Positions 33,692 through 42,260 of a stretch of DNA of 64,000 nt are shown piece by piece. Under the pieces are notes generated by a model. That model had not been told where the DNA came from, ran no database searches, and saw only the letters and a program-made list of their open reading frames with translations. The stretch's first letter is position 1, and every line of letters begins with the position of its first letter. Source of the DNA: Galactobacter sp052108535 (GTDB taxonomy: Bacteria > Actinomycetota > Actinomycetes > Actinomycetales > Micrococcaceae); contig JBQDZM010000003.1 in assembly GCA_052108535.1 (NCBI GenBank), positions 81,722-145,721 of the forward strand, written 5' to 3'. Position numbers and translations under genes: made by a program.

Positions 33692-35198
33692 AGAAGGTGT
33701 TGTACGCCTTCCGAGACATGAAGACCCCGCGCCCGGTGCGGGTATCCCAACACGTCATCCCGGTCTGCAACATGGCGCAGACATTCTCCTCGTAGAAGAC
33801 GGTCTCCCCGTAATCCATCTGGTGCGCGTCTGCGTCCTTGGCCTGAAAACTCGCCAGGGAGTCATGGGTCTGCAAGGCGCTGGCGTCGCCGCCCTCCAGG
33901 TCGAACCACCATTTGCCTGAGTTCGAGTCCGTGCTGCGTGGGTCATCCCTGTAGGACAACAGTCCGCAGCCCTTACCCGTCTCGGTGAACTCGCATCCGA
34001 TGTTTCGCGCTGGACTCAACAGCATCGCAGTTCCGTCCGAAGCAGACAGTTCCTTGGCATTGCTCGGCGTAGGACCGCCCGCCCCAGTAGCTGCACCGGC
34101 GTCGATCGCGGCACGGGCCTCCGAGGTCGGGAACGAGAGGGAACTGCGACCGTCCTCCCCCGACGTCGGCAGCACCGTCACCGTGGCGTCGACGTAGTTG
34201 GCGCCCTTGCGGGAGCTGGCCGCGACCATCCTGTAGTCGCCGGGCAGCGCTGCCAGCCGGACCTTGTTCCGGTCCGCAGGCAACGAGACCTCCTGCCCGT
34301 TGACCTTCACCGACGGGGCGGGATCGGTGACCACCAGCCCCTGGTCGGGACCATCCGTGATCTTCCACGCCGAGTTACCCGAGTCCTCACGACGTAAATC
34401 GAAGGACACCGGGAACGTTTCGTCGGCCTGAGTGAGTTCCGCCTCGATGTCCACCTCGCCGTCCTCTACCGTGACGCTCTGAATCTCGTAGCGGGTGGGC
34501 CGATTCTTGGCCGCCGCGTAGATCTCCGGTTCAAGGATGAGGTCCTCACCGCTGACGGAGTCTGGACGCCAGAGCTTCAGTGCGGCGGCGGCGTCACCGT
34601 CCACCAGTGCGTCCAGATAGCGTTCCACCGTGTCCTGGGCGGCCCCCGTGTCCGCCTTGGTCTTGTGATTCGAGAAGGCCAGGACCACGACCACAGCCAC
34701 CACGACCAGCATCGCGGCCGCCGGAACCCACCACCAACGGCGCCAGCGACGGGGCCCAGACGCCGCGGCATCGTCGGCTTCGCCCGACGGCCGCGTGCCC
34801 GACGAGTACGTGCCCGACGGCGACTGTGCAGACGGCGGCGTGGCCGTCAGTTGCGCAGGAAGCGTCGGCGTAACCCAAGGCAACACTGGCTCTCTGATGC
34901 TCACGAAGGTCTCGTCAGAGATCTCGTCAGAGACCGCATCTGCGGCCGGAGTCGGCGCCACCGGAAGCCCCACTTGGGTGGCGTCAGGATCCACGTCCTG
35001 GGTGACCGGCAGACCCACCTGAGTGGTATCCGAGTCCCCGTCCGAGGTCACCGGCAGACCGACGCGGGTGGCGTCAGGATCCAGCCGGATTCCCACGTGA
35101 GTGGCTTCGGGATCCCACGTGAGTCCGATACGTGTGGCGTCGTCGTCGTGGCTGCGGGGGTCCTCCCCAGGCTTGCCAGTGGGTGACGACTGCGTCAT
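33690..35198 (-). CDS. membrane-anchored protein with repeated Thr motifs
   Basis: 502 aa. Cytoplasmic N-terminus (residues 1-145) contains five repeats of the pattern D-x-x-A/T-T-x-V/I-G-L/I (for example DPDATRVGLPV and DPDATQVGLPV), each with a central Thr, which look like Ser/Thr-kinase and FHA-docking motifs. Then a Pro/Ser-rich stretch, basic RRWRRWW, one TM helix at about 150-170, and an extracellular region with a NTF2-like/DUF4878-like segment (TVERYLDALVDGDAAAALKL), and a C-terminal domain with four or more cysteines (IGCEF, GKGCGL, ENVCAM, MTCWD). Function unknown. Start ATG 35198. Confidence 0.7.
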   Translation of the reverse strand: MTQSSPTGKPGEDPRSHDDDATRIGLTWDPEATHVGIRLDPDATRVGLPVTSDGDSDTTQVGLPVTQDVDPDATQVGLPVAPTPAADAVSDEISDETFVSIREPVLPWVTPTLPAQLTATPPSAQSPSGTYSSGTRPSGEADDAAASGPRRWRRWWWVPAAAMLVVVAVVVVLAFSNHKTKADTGAAQDTVERYLDALVDGDAAAALKLWRPDSVSGEDLILEPEIYAAAKNRPTRYEIQSVTVEDGEVDIEAELTQADETFPVSFDLRREDSGNSAWKITDGPDQGLVVTDPAPSVKVNGQEVSLPADRNKVRLAALPGDYRMVAASSRKGANYVDATVTVLPTSGEDGRSSLSFPTSEARAAIDAGAATGAGGPTPSNAKELSASDGTAMLLSPARNIGCEFTETGKGCGLLSYRDDPRSTDSNSGKWWFDLEGGDASALQTHDSLASFQAKDADAHQMDYGETVFYEENVCAMLQTGMTCWDTRTGRGVFMSRKAYNTF

Positions 35199-35320
35199 GC
35201 GTATCCTGCTCCTCGACTGCATAAGGGAATGTCCCCATAATGCCATCTCACTGTTAGTGAAACCCTCGGAGTAGCGCAGGTGCGACGTAGCTCACGGACT
35301 CGTCGGTCACGCGAGAAGAG

Positions 35321-36133
35321 TCACCACACGGGGTTCCAGGCCCCCATCGCCACCGAGGTCGCTGCCGCGAGCAGAGCGACGAGCACGCAGCCGATCAAAA
35401 GCGCCACGTCGGCCGGTCCGGTCACCACGGGGCGCGCCCAACTTCGGTGCCAGCCCCGTCCGGAACCCGCAAATCCCTTGGCGTCCATGGTCGTGGCCAG
35501 CCGAGTGCCTCTGCGAATGGCCTGCACCAACAAGGCGAACCCCACGGACACGAAACCTGCACCGCTCAGGCCCCTGGCCCGTCGGGCAGAGGCGAGGATC
35601 CGCCATTCCTCCGTGAGTACCCCACCGAGCCGCAAGGCGCCGAGGGCACCCAGCACAAAACGCACGGGTAGCCGCAGCCGCACGGCCAATCCATCCGCCA
35701 GCCGGGTCGCGTCGACGCTACCGAGCAGCACCACGGCAGGTACGGCCACAGCCAAGGCGCGCAACCCCACCAACAAGCCCAGGTAGAGCGATCCGGTGGT
35801 CACCGTGTAGGGACCGAAGCCAAACAGTTCCGCCCCCGAGTCCGTGGCGATCAGCGCCGTACCCCACACGGCCATGAGTCCGCCCAGGATGAAGACCGTC
35901 ACGAAGAGGGCCAGCCGCTTGGGCGGCACGGAAGAGAAGGGCAGCGCGATGACCGCCGCCGCGAGCACCACCGCCGCCGTGACGGGGTCCAACGACACCA
36001 CGATCGGCACGGCGAGCACGAGCGCGCAGGCGGCGATGATGAGTGGATCTCGTCTGGCCAGCCACGCACGTGGGCGTAGCTGCGGTGCGGCCTCAACCGG
36101 GAAATCCGCCGGTGCGATCACGGTTGCACGCAT
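35321..36133 (-). CDS. ykoC: ECF transporter transmembrane (T) component
   Basis: 270 aa CbiQ/EcfT-family membrane protein with about 5-6 TM helices; contains the A-R-x motifs that couple to the ATPase: RRGTRLATTMDAKGFAG near residue 205 and SARRARGLSGAGF near 180. Its ATG lies 16 nt inside the end of ykoD. Third gene of the TPP-riboswitch-led ykoEDC operon, likely importing hydroxymethylpyrimidine or thiamine. Confidence 0.88.
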   Translation of the reverse strand: MRATVIAPADFPVEAAPQLRPRAWLARRDPLIIAACALVLAVPIVVSLDPVTAAVVLAAAVIALPFSSVPPKRLALFVTVFILGGLMAVWGTALIATDSGAELFGFGPYTVTTGSLYLGLLVGLRALAVAVPAVVLLGSVDATRLADGLAVRLRLPVRFVLGALGALRLGGVLTEEWRILASARRARGLSGAGFVSVGFALLVQAIRRGTRLATTMDAKGFAGSGRGWHRSWARPVVTGPADVALLIGCVLVALLAAATSVAMGAWNPVW

Positions 36134-37719
36134 GCTTTCCCTCCTTCCACCAGAATCCTGCGGGCGCCGAGCGCCGCGGAGAACTCTCGGTCATGCGTCA
36201 CGGCGAGGATGCCGGTTCCGCGGTCCAGTTCTTCACTCAGCAGGGCAACGAGGTCCTGCCAGGTGTTGGCGTCTTGCCCAAAGGTGGGTTCGTCCAGAAC
36301 CAGCAGGCGTGGGCGCGTGGCCAGTGCGGTGCCGACGGATAGCCGGCGTTGTTGGCCGCCCGAGAGCTGATACGGGTTCAGGTCCGCGACATGTTCCAGG
36401 TGCAATCGCTGCAGCAGCGTCTCAACGCGGCCGTCGATCTCTGCCTGGTCGAGTCCCACCCTGCGGGGCCCGAACGCGAGTTCGTCCCTGACCTTGCGCG
36501 TCAGGAACTGATGCTCCGGATCCTGGAACACCATACCGATGCTCTGCACTAGGTCCTTAGGCGTGAGCCGTTCCGGTTCCCGCGGCGTCCCGTTCAGCAG
36601 CGCGCCGGTGGCGGTGAGCTGCCCTGAGCGCCGACGTTGCAAACCTGCCAACGTCAGGGCCAGAGCGGTCTTGCCCTGCCCATTGCTGCCCACTAGGCAC
36701 ACGGCCTCACCGGCCCGGATGTCCAGGTCAACATGCCCGACGGCGGCACTCACCTTGGTTCGTTTCGCCGCCCTACGGGGCAGTGCCGCGCGGGTCGCGG
36801 AGAGGTCGCGGGCGCTCAGCAGGACGTCGCCGACTCGCGCACCGGGCTGTGCCGCACGGACCTCTGTGCCCGGCACTCGTCCGGGCACCCGGACCCCCGC
36901 GTCCACCAAGGTGGACACGACGTCTGGCCGGCTGAGCAGTTCCTCGGGGACGCCGTCGGCCACCAGTGCGGCGGGAGCGCCGACCTCCGGCGCTGCCAGC
37001 ACCATCAGTCGATCTACGTGCTCCAGCCACAGATCCAGCCGGTGCTCCACCACGATCACGGTGGCCCCGTGCTCCCGCGCGGTCGCGACGACCACCCTGC
37101 GCAGTTCCTCTGCTCCCTCGGGATCCAAGTTGGCTGTGGGCTCATCCAGCAGCCACAGTCTGGGTCCCATAGCCAATAGCCCTGCCACCGCCAGACGTTG
37201 TTTCTGCCCGCCAGAGAGCGCATTCGTGGAGTGGTTGAGGGGTTTCCCGCCCAGGCCCACGGCATTGAGGGCTGCCACCACCCGCGGCCAGATGGCCGCG
37301 GGTGCCGCTCCGAGGTTTTCGGCCCCGAAGGCCACATCGTCGCCCATCCGCGCCATGACCACCTGGGTCTCGGGATCCTGCTGCACCAGCCCGACGCGGC
37401 CGGCGCTGGGCTGCTTGCCGTCAACGGTCAAGGATCCCGTCATCCGGACCCCGTGAGGGGCCTCAGCGTCGACCGCATCTTCTTCCTCGGGCTCCAGCAC
37501 TCCGGCCAAGGCATGCAGGAAGGTGGACTTCCCCGCCCCGGACGGACCGGTGAGCAAGACGATCTGCCCCGGCTCCACCGTGAGATCGAAGCCGTCCAAG
37601 ACCGGAACGCGGGCGCCAGCCGGAGTCAGTCCGAACCGGTCAGCGACCACGGCCGCCCCGGCCGAGGCAGCCGTGGCCGGGGACTGCGTCGGGTCGCTGG
37701 ACATGGCGGGAACAGACAT
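36118..37719 (-). CDS. ykoD: ECF transporter dual ATPase (A component)
   Basis: 533 aa, two ABC ATPase domains in one chain. First: VLLTGPSGAGKSTFLHALAG, signature LSGGQKQRLAVAG, Walker B LWLLDEPTANLD. Second: CLVGSNGQGKTALALTLAGL, signature LSGGQQRRLSVG, LLVLDEPTFGQD. Start ATG 37719 overlaps the ykoE stop as TGATG; an upstream extension of the frame would add a non-conserved 57 residues. Powers uptake through YkoC and YkoE. Carries the 12-mer ATGCCCGACGGC at 36733. Confidence 0.92.
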   Translation of the reverse strand: MSVPAMSSDPTQSPATAASAGAAVVADRFGLTPAGARVPVLDGFDLTVEPGQIVLLTGPSGAGKSTFLHALAGVLEPEEEDAVDAEAPHGVRMTGSLTVDGKQPSAGRVGLVQQDPETQVVMARMGDDVAFGAENLGAAPAAIWPRVVAALNAVGLGGKPLNHSTNALSGGQKQRLAVAGLLAMGPRLWLLDEPTANLDPEGAEELRRVVVATAREHGATVIVVEHRLDLWLEHVDRLMVLAAPEVGAPAALVADGVPEELLSRPDVVSTLVDAGVRVPGRVPGTEVRAAQPGARVGDVLLSARDLSATRAALPRRAAKRTKVSAAVGHVDLDIRAGEAVCLVGSNGQGKTALALTLAGLQRRRSGQLTATGALLNGTPREPERLTPKDLVQSIGMVFQDPEHQFLTRKVRDELAFGPRRVGLDQAEIDGRVETLLQRLHLEHVADLNPYQLSGGQQRRLSVGTALATRPRLLVLDEPTFGQDANTWQDLVALLSEELDRGTGILAVTHDREFSAALGARRILVEGGKACVQP

Positions 37720-38339
37720 CAGCCCAGCAACGGCTCGCGGTGAGCGCTGCGAGAACGCAGCGCGGACAGTGCGCCGGTGGCGGCGAGGCCACGCGTGGCC
37801 AACCACATCAGCAGGCCGATGACCAGCCCGGACAAGGTCACGGCCCCCACGTACGTCCACAGCCAGGTCGTGGAGTACTCCGGGTACCACTTCATGATGA
37901 AGGCGTCATTGATACCGCACGCGAAACCGGTCAGGGCACCGGCCAACAGGCCGGCCTGGATCCCGAAGCGCTTGTATCCGCCGGCCAGCGCCACGCCGAG
38001 TTCTGCACCAGCACCCTGGATCAGACCCGAGACCAGCACCGTGGCACCCCATGAGGAACCAAAGACGGCGGAGATCACCGCGGCCACAATCTCCACGAAG
38101 AGGCCCGCACCGGGGCGACGCACCACCAGACCGGCCAGGATGCCGGGGAAGAGCCACAGCCCACCCTTCAACCCGGACAGCGGCGGGAACCCTGCAAACA
38201 CTGGATCCCACAGGTGATCGGCCCAGTTGACGACCGCGAAGATGACGCCGCCTGCCACTGCAAGCACGGCCGCGACGACGATGTCTACGGTTCGCCAGCG
38301 GCCGATCTTGCTGGGCGCAGACGTTGAGGTATTGGTCAT
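37719..38339 (-). CDS. ykoE: ECF transporter substrate-binding (S) component YkoE
   Basis: 206 aa, six TM helices. ADHLWDPVFAGFPPLSGLKGGLWL and FVEIVAAVISAVFGSSWGA regions match the YkoE family, reported to bind the thiamine precursor HMP or thiamine. ATG 38339 with AAGGAGG ribosome site. First gene after a TPP riboswitch, so expression falls when thiamine pyrophosphate is plentiful. Confidence 0.9.
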   Translation of the reverse strand: MTNTSTSAPSKIGRWRTVDIVVAAVLAVAGGVIFAVVNWADHLWDPVFAGFPPLSGLKGGLWLFPGILAGLVVRRPGAGLFVEIVAAVISAVFGSSWGATVLVSGLIQGAGAELGVALAGGYKRFGIQAGLLAGALTGFACGINDAFIMKWYPEYSTTWLWTYVGAVTLSGLVIGLLMWLATRGLAATGALSALRSRSAHREPLLG

Positions 38340-38414
38340 GGTGTCCTCCTTGAGTCCCCCGTGAGGGGTGAAAGGAGGGGAGGTGGACGCACACATTGCG
38401 CGGCCACCCGAGAT

Positions 38415-38512
38415 CTCGACTCCCTATCGCCGGCATGATCCGGATCAGGTTCGAGGGTCTGCGGACCGTATCCGCACTCTCAGCGCCTTGTCTTTGGGGC
38501 GCTCCCCTGTCG
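38415..38512 (-). promoter_or_regulatory. TPP riboswitch
   Basis: Read on the minus strand it has the thi-box order: GGGGAGCGCC, GCTGAGAGTGCG (the conserved CUGAGA), CCGCAGACCCTCGAACCTGATC, then GGATCATGCCGGCG and AGGGAGTC. This matches the THI element with its pyrimidine- and pyrophosphate-sensor helices. It is 76 nt upstream of ykoE. Confidence 0.93.
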
Positions 38513-38608
38513 TATGTAGCGCCACCCATCATATTCCACTCTTGGTACGGGTGCTTCTTCGGTAGGGTGGGAAGCAAAACGTCGCCCCCTCATGAGGAGT
38601 TCCCCCAA

Positions 38609-38878
38609 GTGAAGCCCTTGATCAAGATTCTCTCGTCCGTAGCCGCCCTCGTGGGCGGGATCGTGGGCGGCAAGCTGCTCACCAACACCTGGGCGCAGGT
38701 CACCGGGGAGGACGCCCCCACCAAGAAGAACAAGGAAGCTCAAGCGGAACAGTCGGTGACGCGCGTGGCCGTGTTCAGGGCCGCCTCCGCCGCCCTGGCC
38801 GTGGTCATCAAGCTCGGCAGCCAGCGCGTCGGCGAACGGCTCATCGCCCGTTCGGGAAAGCACCTTGAGGAGGTCTGA
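38609..38878 (+). CDS. DUF4235 small protein
   Basis: 89 aa with an N-terminal hydrophobic helix (LIKILSSVAALVGGIVGGKL), then TWAQVTGEDAPTKKN, and a second helix AVFRAASAALAVVIKLGSQRV. This matches DUF4235, an actinobacterial membrane protein of unknown role. GTG start 38609 with AGGAG ribosome site. Ends 3 nt before the convergent mnhG gene. Confidence 0.8.
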   Translation: MKPLIKILSSVAALVGGIVGGKLLTNTWAQVTGEDAPTKKNKEAQAEQSVTRVAVFRAASAALAVVIKLGSQRVGERLIARSGKHLEEV

Positions 38879-38881
38879 GGC

Positions 38882-39265
38882 TTAGCGCTTCGGCGCCTCG
38901 GTCTTGGACGCGATCTCCTCCGCGTACTCCACCACCTCGGCCAGGTCATCCGAGACCAACGTGCCAGAGTCCAGGTGCTTGGAACGGTAAGCAGCCCTGC
39001 CCACCACGTGCGCGCTCACGGGAGCCGTCAGCGCCTGCAACACAAAGATCAGTGCCAGGATGGGCAGCCAGGACCACATGGACTGGTGCACTGCGACGGC
39101 GGCCAGTAGACAGGCCAACCCCAGCACCTGTGGCTTGGTGGCCGCGTGCATGCGAGAGAGGATGTCCCCGAAGCGCAGCAGACCGATGGCTGCCGCAAGG
39201 GACATCAGGCAACCCACGATCATCAACACGGACACGATCGAATCCCTGAGCAAGATCCAGTCCAC
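38882..39265 (-). CDS. mnhG: Na+/H+ antiporter subunit G
   Basis: 127 aa, three TM helices. AIGLLRFGDILSRMHAATKPQVLG near residues 25-49 is the MnhG/MrpG signature. Last gene of the mnhACDEFG operon, 4 nt after mnhF. Extended acidic C-terminus (VVEYAEEIASKTEAPKR). Confidence 0.92.
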   Translation of the reverse strand: MDWILLRDSIVSVLMIVGCLMSLAAAIGLLRFGDILSRMHAATKPQVLGLACLLAAVAVHQSMWSWLPILALIFVLQALTAPVSAHVVGRAAYRSKHLDSGTLVSDDLAEVVEYAEEIASKTEAPKR

Positions 39266-39269
39266 GGTT

Positions 39270-39536
39270 TCAGCCCTCCTCTCGTGCGGCCACGGTCCGG
39301 GCCACGGTCACGGAGCCGAGGAATCCCACGGCGGCCACCAGCAGGACGAAGATCAGGTTGATCATGTCCCCTGTGACGGCCGCTCTAAGCAGTAGTGCGG
39401 ACGCGATCACCACCAACAAGACATCCGAGGCGAGCATCCGGTCCAGCAGGCTTGGCCCGCGCACGATCCTGACGATCGCGGCTGCGGCTCCCGCCGCCAG
39501 CATGGCCGAGCAGACCCATACGATCACTGTGATCAT
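39270..39536 (-). CDS. mnhF: Na+/H+ antiporter subunit F
   Basis: 88 aa, three TM helices. RIVRGPSLLDRMLASDVL is the MrpF signature. Its ATG overlaps the mnhE stop as ATGA. Confidence 0.9.
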   Translation of the reverse strand: MITVIVWVCSAMLAAGAAAAIVRIVRGPSLLDRMLASDVLLVVIASALLLRAAVTGDMINLIFVLLVAAVGFLGSVTVARTVAAREEG

Positions 39537-40207
39537 CGTTGTCCCCCGTCGTGATGACCGGTCGCGGTCTTCTTGGAGCGGGCAAAGGCTTCGTAGGCCT
39601 CAGCCACGGTTTGAGTCGACGCGTCCGCTGCAGCGACGCGTTCCTGATCCGCCGTAGATCCCATGATCCGCACCAACCGTGCCTCGGTCCTCAGCACCGT
39701 GGCACGGAACGCCTGCGCCTGCTCTGGTGAGTTCACGTTAAGCACGTGCAGGAAGAGCACCGAGTTGCGTCGGTCCACCTCCACCACCAGCGACCCCGGG
39801 ATCAAGGACGTCACGTGCCCCACGGCCGTCAGCAGCAGGTCGTCGCGGCTGCGCAGCGGAACCCTGACCACGGCGTTGTGCACCTTGGGACCCTGCGAGA
39901 TCGCGACCCACAGCACCTGGAAGGAACCCAGCACCACTTGCCACGCGAACCACAGCAGGAAGAGCACTCCCCAGCCCACGTGCAGCCGGCCGGAGAGTCT
40001 CACGGGCGGAAGCCGGAAGCTTCTCACCACGATCACCGACACGATTAACCCGAAGATCAGATTGGCCGGTGACCAGTCCTGCCAAATGGCGCCCCACACG
40101 AGGAGCAGCCACAACAGCAGCGGGAGCTCCACCAAGAGGCGATGGGCTTCGGCGCGCCAGTATCCGCGCATCGCGCGGCGATAGCCGCGTCGTCGGGCAG
40201 ATCTCAT
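39533..40207 (-). CDS. mnhE: Na+/H+ antiporter subunit E
   Basis: 224 aa. Two or three TM helices in residues 20-80, then the cytoplasmic domain with LLTAVGHVTSLIPGSLVVEVD and VLFLHVLNV. Longer than typical MrpE (about 160 aa) because of an N-terminal basic stretch and a C-terminal tail. Start overlaps the mnhD stop (TGATG). Confidence 0.9.
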   Translation of the reverse strand: MRSARRRGYRRAMRGYWRAEAHRLLVELPLLLWLLLVWGAIWQDWSPANLIFGLIVSVIVVRSFRLPPVRLSGRLHVGWGVLFLLWFAWQVVLGSFQVLWVAISQGPKVHNAVVRVPLRSRDDLLLTAVGHVTSLIPGSLVVEVDRRNSVLFLHVLNVNSPEQAQAFRATVLRTEARLVRIMGSTADQERVAAADASTQTVAEAYEAFARSKKTATGHHDGGQR

Positions 40208-41877
40208 CAGTGCCCTCCCTCATCGTCGTGGCTGTCAGGGACGTTGCCACCACGCAGCTCCGGGATCTCATCAGCGGAACCCATGACGGCCTCGATGTAG
40301 TCCTGATGGTCCATCAGGCTGCGCGCGCTACGTTCAGCGAAGTCGAACAACGGACCGGCGAACACAGTCAACGCGACACCGACCGACACCAACGCGCCGG
40401 TGGTCCAGACCATGACGGCCGGCAGCACCTTGGTGTCCCCACGGTGCGAGTAGCGCGACTCCGGGGTGTCCGCGACGACCTCGTAGGTGCGCACCCGAGC
40501 ACCGGACTCGGCTGTTGCCAACAGCAGCGGGTCGGGACGTTCGGCCTGCGAGGCCGGCCGCCAGAAACCACGGTTGAACACACGGGCCACGGCCAGCAAC
40601 GTCAACAGGGACGTGACCATGGAGGCGGCCACCAGGGTCCATGCCAGCGGGGTGTCCAGCTGCACACCGGCCTGCACCAAGCCCAGCTTCCCCAAGAACC
40701 CGGAGAACGGCGGGATACCGGCCAGATTCATGGCCGGAATGAAGTACAGCACCGCCAACACGGGTGCCACCTTCAACAGGGAACCCAACCGGTCCAGGTT
40801 TGAGGTGGCTGCCCTGCGCTCGATCAGGCCTACCACCAGGAACAGTGACGTCTGCACCACAATGTGGTGAGCCACGTAGTAGATGGCTGCCGCGAGACCG
40901 AGTTCCGTGCCAGTGGCCAGGCCGAAGACCATGAAGCCGATGTGGCTGGTCAGCGTAAACGACAGCATTCGCTTGATGTCCGTCTGAGCCACCGCACCGA
41001 GGATCCCGACCACCATGGTGGCGGCCGCGACCCACATCAGCAGGGTGGAGACGTCATCCTCCGGGAAGAGCAGCGTCTCCGTACGGATCATCGCGTAGAC
41101 ACCCACCTTGGTCAGCAGGCCCGCGAACACCGCGGTGACCGGTGCCGGTGCCGTGGGGTAGGAGTCCGGCAACCAGAAGGAGAGCGGGAAGACCGCGGCC
41201 TTGATCCCGAAGGCGGTCAGCAACATCAGGTGCAGCACCGTCTGCGTGCCGGGGTCCAGTTCCGCCAGCTTGATCGACAGATCCGCCATATTCACGGTGC
41301 CGGTGGCCCCGTAGATCATGGCAATGGCGGTCAGGAAGAGCAGCGAGGAGAGGATCGAGACCACGACGTAGGTGGTGCCGGCCCTGACGCGTTCACGTGA
41401 ACCGCCCAACGTCAGCAGCACGTAGGAGGAGGTCAGCAGGATTTCGAAGCCGACGTAGAGGTTGAAGAGGTCTCCGGCCAGGAAGGCGTTGGAGACACCC
41501 GCGACCAGGATCAGGAAGGCCGGGAAGAAGACGGACACCGGGCCGTCCTCGTCGCCGTCGGCCGAGCCCTGCGCCGTCGCGTAGACCAACACCGCCAGCG
41601 ACACCACCGAGGAGACCACCAGCATCAGAGCGCTGAATTCGTCCACCACCATGGTGACGCCAAACGGCGGGGCCCACCCGCCCAGGAGCACGGCTGAGGC
41701 GCCGTTGTCCCAGGCCCAAGCGAGCATCAAGGCTTCCAGCAACAGCACCGCGGACAGCGTGGAGATGGACACGATGCGCTGGGCGATCGCGTGTTTGCGC
41801 AACACGAAGGTCACTGCCGCTGCGAAGAGCGGAAGCAACACCGCCAACGGTGCAAGGAAGGTCAGGTCCACGTTCAT
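40207..41877 (-). CDS. mnhD: Na+/H+ antiporter subunit D
   Basis: 556 aa, NADH-dehydrogenase subunit-N-like, about 14 TM helices. GIKAAVFPLSFWLPDSYPTAP holds the conserved Lys and Pro of TM8, LAGDLFNLYVGFEILLTSSY the conserved Glu. One of the two proton-pumping-type subunits. Confidence 0.93.
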   Translation of the reverse strand: MNVDLTFLAPLAVLLPLFAAAVTFVLRKHAIAQRIVSISTLSAVLLLEALMLAWAWDNGASAVLLGGWAPPFGVTMVVDEFSALMLVVSSVVSLAVLVYATAQGSADGDEDGPVSVFFPAFLILVAGVSNAFLAGDLFNLYVGFEILLTSSYVLLTLGGSRERVRAGTTYVVVSILSSLLFLTAIAMIYGATGTVNMADLSIKLAELDPGTQTVLHLMLLTAFGIKAAVFPLSFWLPDSYPTAPAPVTAVFAGLLTKVGVYAMIRTETLLFPEDDVSTLLMWVAAATMVVGILGAVAQTDIKRMLSFTLTSHIGFMVFGLATGTELGLAAAIYYVAHHIVVQTSLFLVVGLIERRAATSNLDRLGSLLKVAPVLAVLYFIPAMNLAGIPPFSGFLGKLGLVQAGVQLDTPLAWTLVAASMVTSLLTLLAVARVFNRGFWRPASQAERPDPLLLATAESGARVRTYEVVADTPESRYSHRGDTKVLPAVMVWTTGALVSVGVALTVFAGPLFDFAERSARSLMDHQDYIEAVMGSADEIPELRGGNVPDSHDDEGGH

Positions 41878-42260
41878 TCGGCACCACCTTCTTCGTCGCG
41901 GCGGAGATTGAGACGAACGCGCACGTCCTCGGGGTCCACCTGGACCTCATCACGGCGGGACAACCACCATGAGCGATAGATCAGGCCGAGCATGAACGCG
42001 GTCATGGCGAACGTGATCACGATGGACGTCAGGATCAGGGCTTGCGGCAGCGGGTCCGAGTAGTCCTCCGGAGCCGTGGACTCGTCATAGATCGGCGCAA
42101 GACCCGGTACCCCACCCGTGGCGAGGATCAGCAGGTTCACGCCGTTACCGAGCAGGATGATGCCCAACAACACGCGGGTCAGCGAACGTTCCGTAATCAG
42201 GTAGATGCCGGTGGCCACGAGCACTCCCATGATCACCAGCAGGGTGACGTTGACGGTCAT
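41874..42260 (-). CDS. mnhC: Na+/H+ antiporter subunit C
   Basis: 128 aa, NuoK-like, three TM helices. LLGIILLGNGVNLLIL and DPLPQALILTSIVITFAMTAF are the family signatures. Overlaps both neighbours by 4 nt. Confidence 0.92.
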   Translation of the reverse strand: MTVNVTLLVIMGVLVATGIYLITERSLTRVLLGIILLGNGVNLLILATGGVPGLAPIYDESTAPEDYSDPLPQALILTSIVITFAMTAFMLGLIYRSWWLSRRDEVQVDPEDVRVRLNLRRDEEGGAE

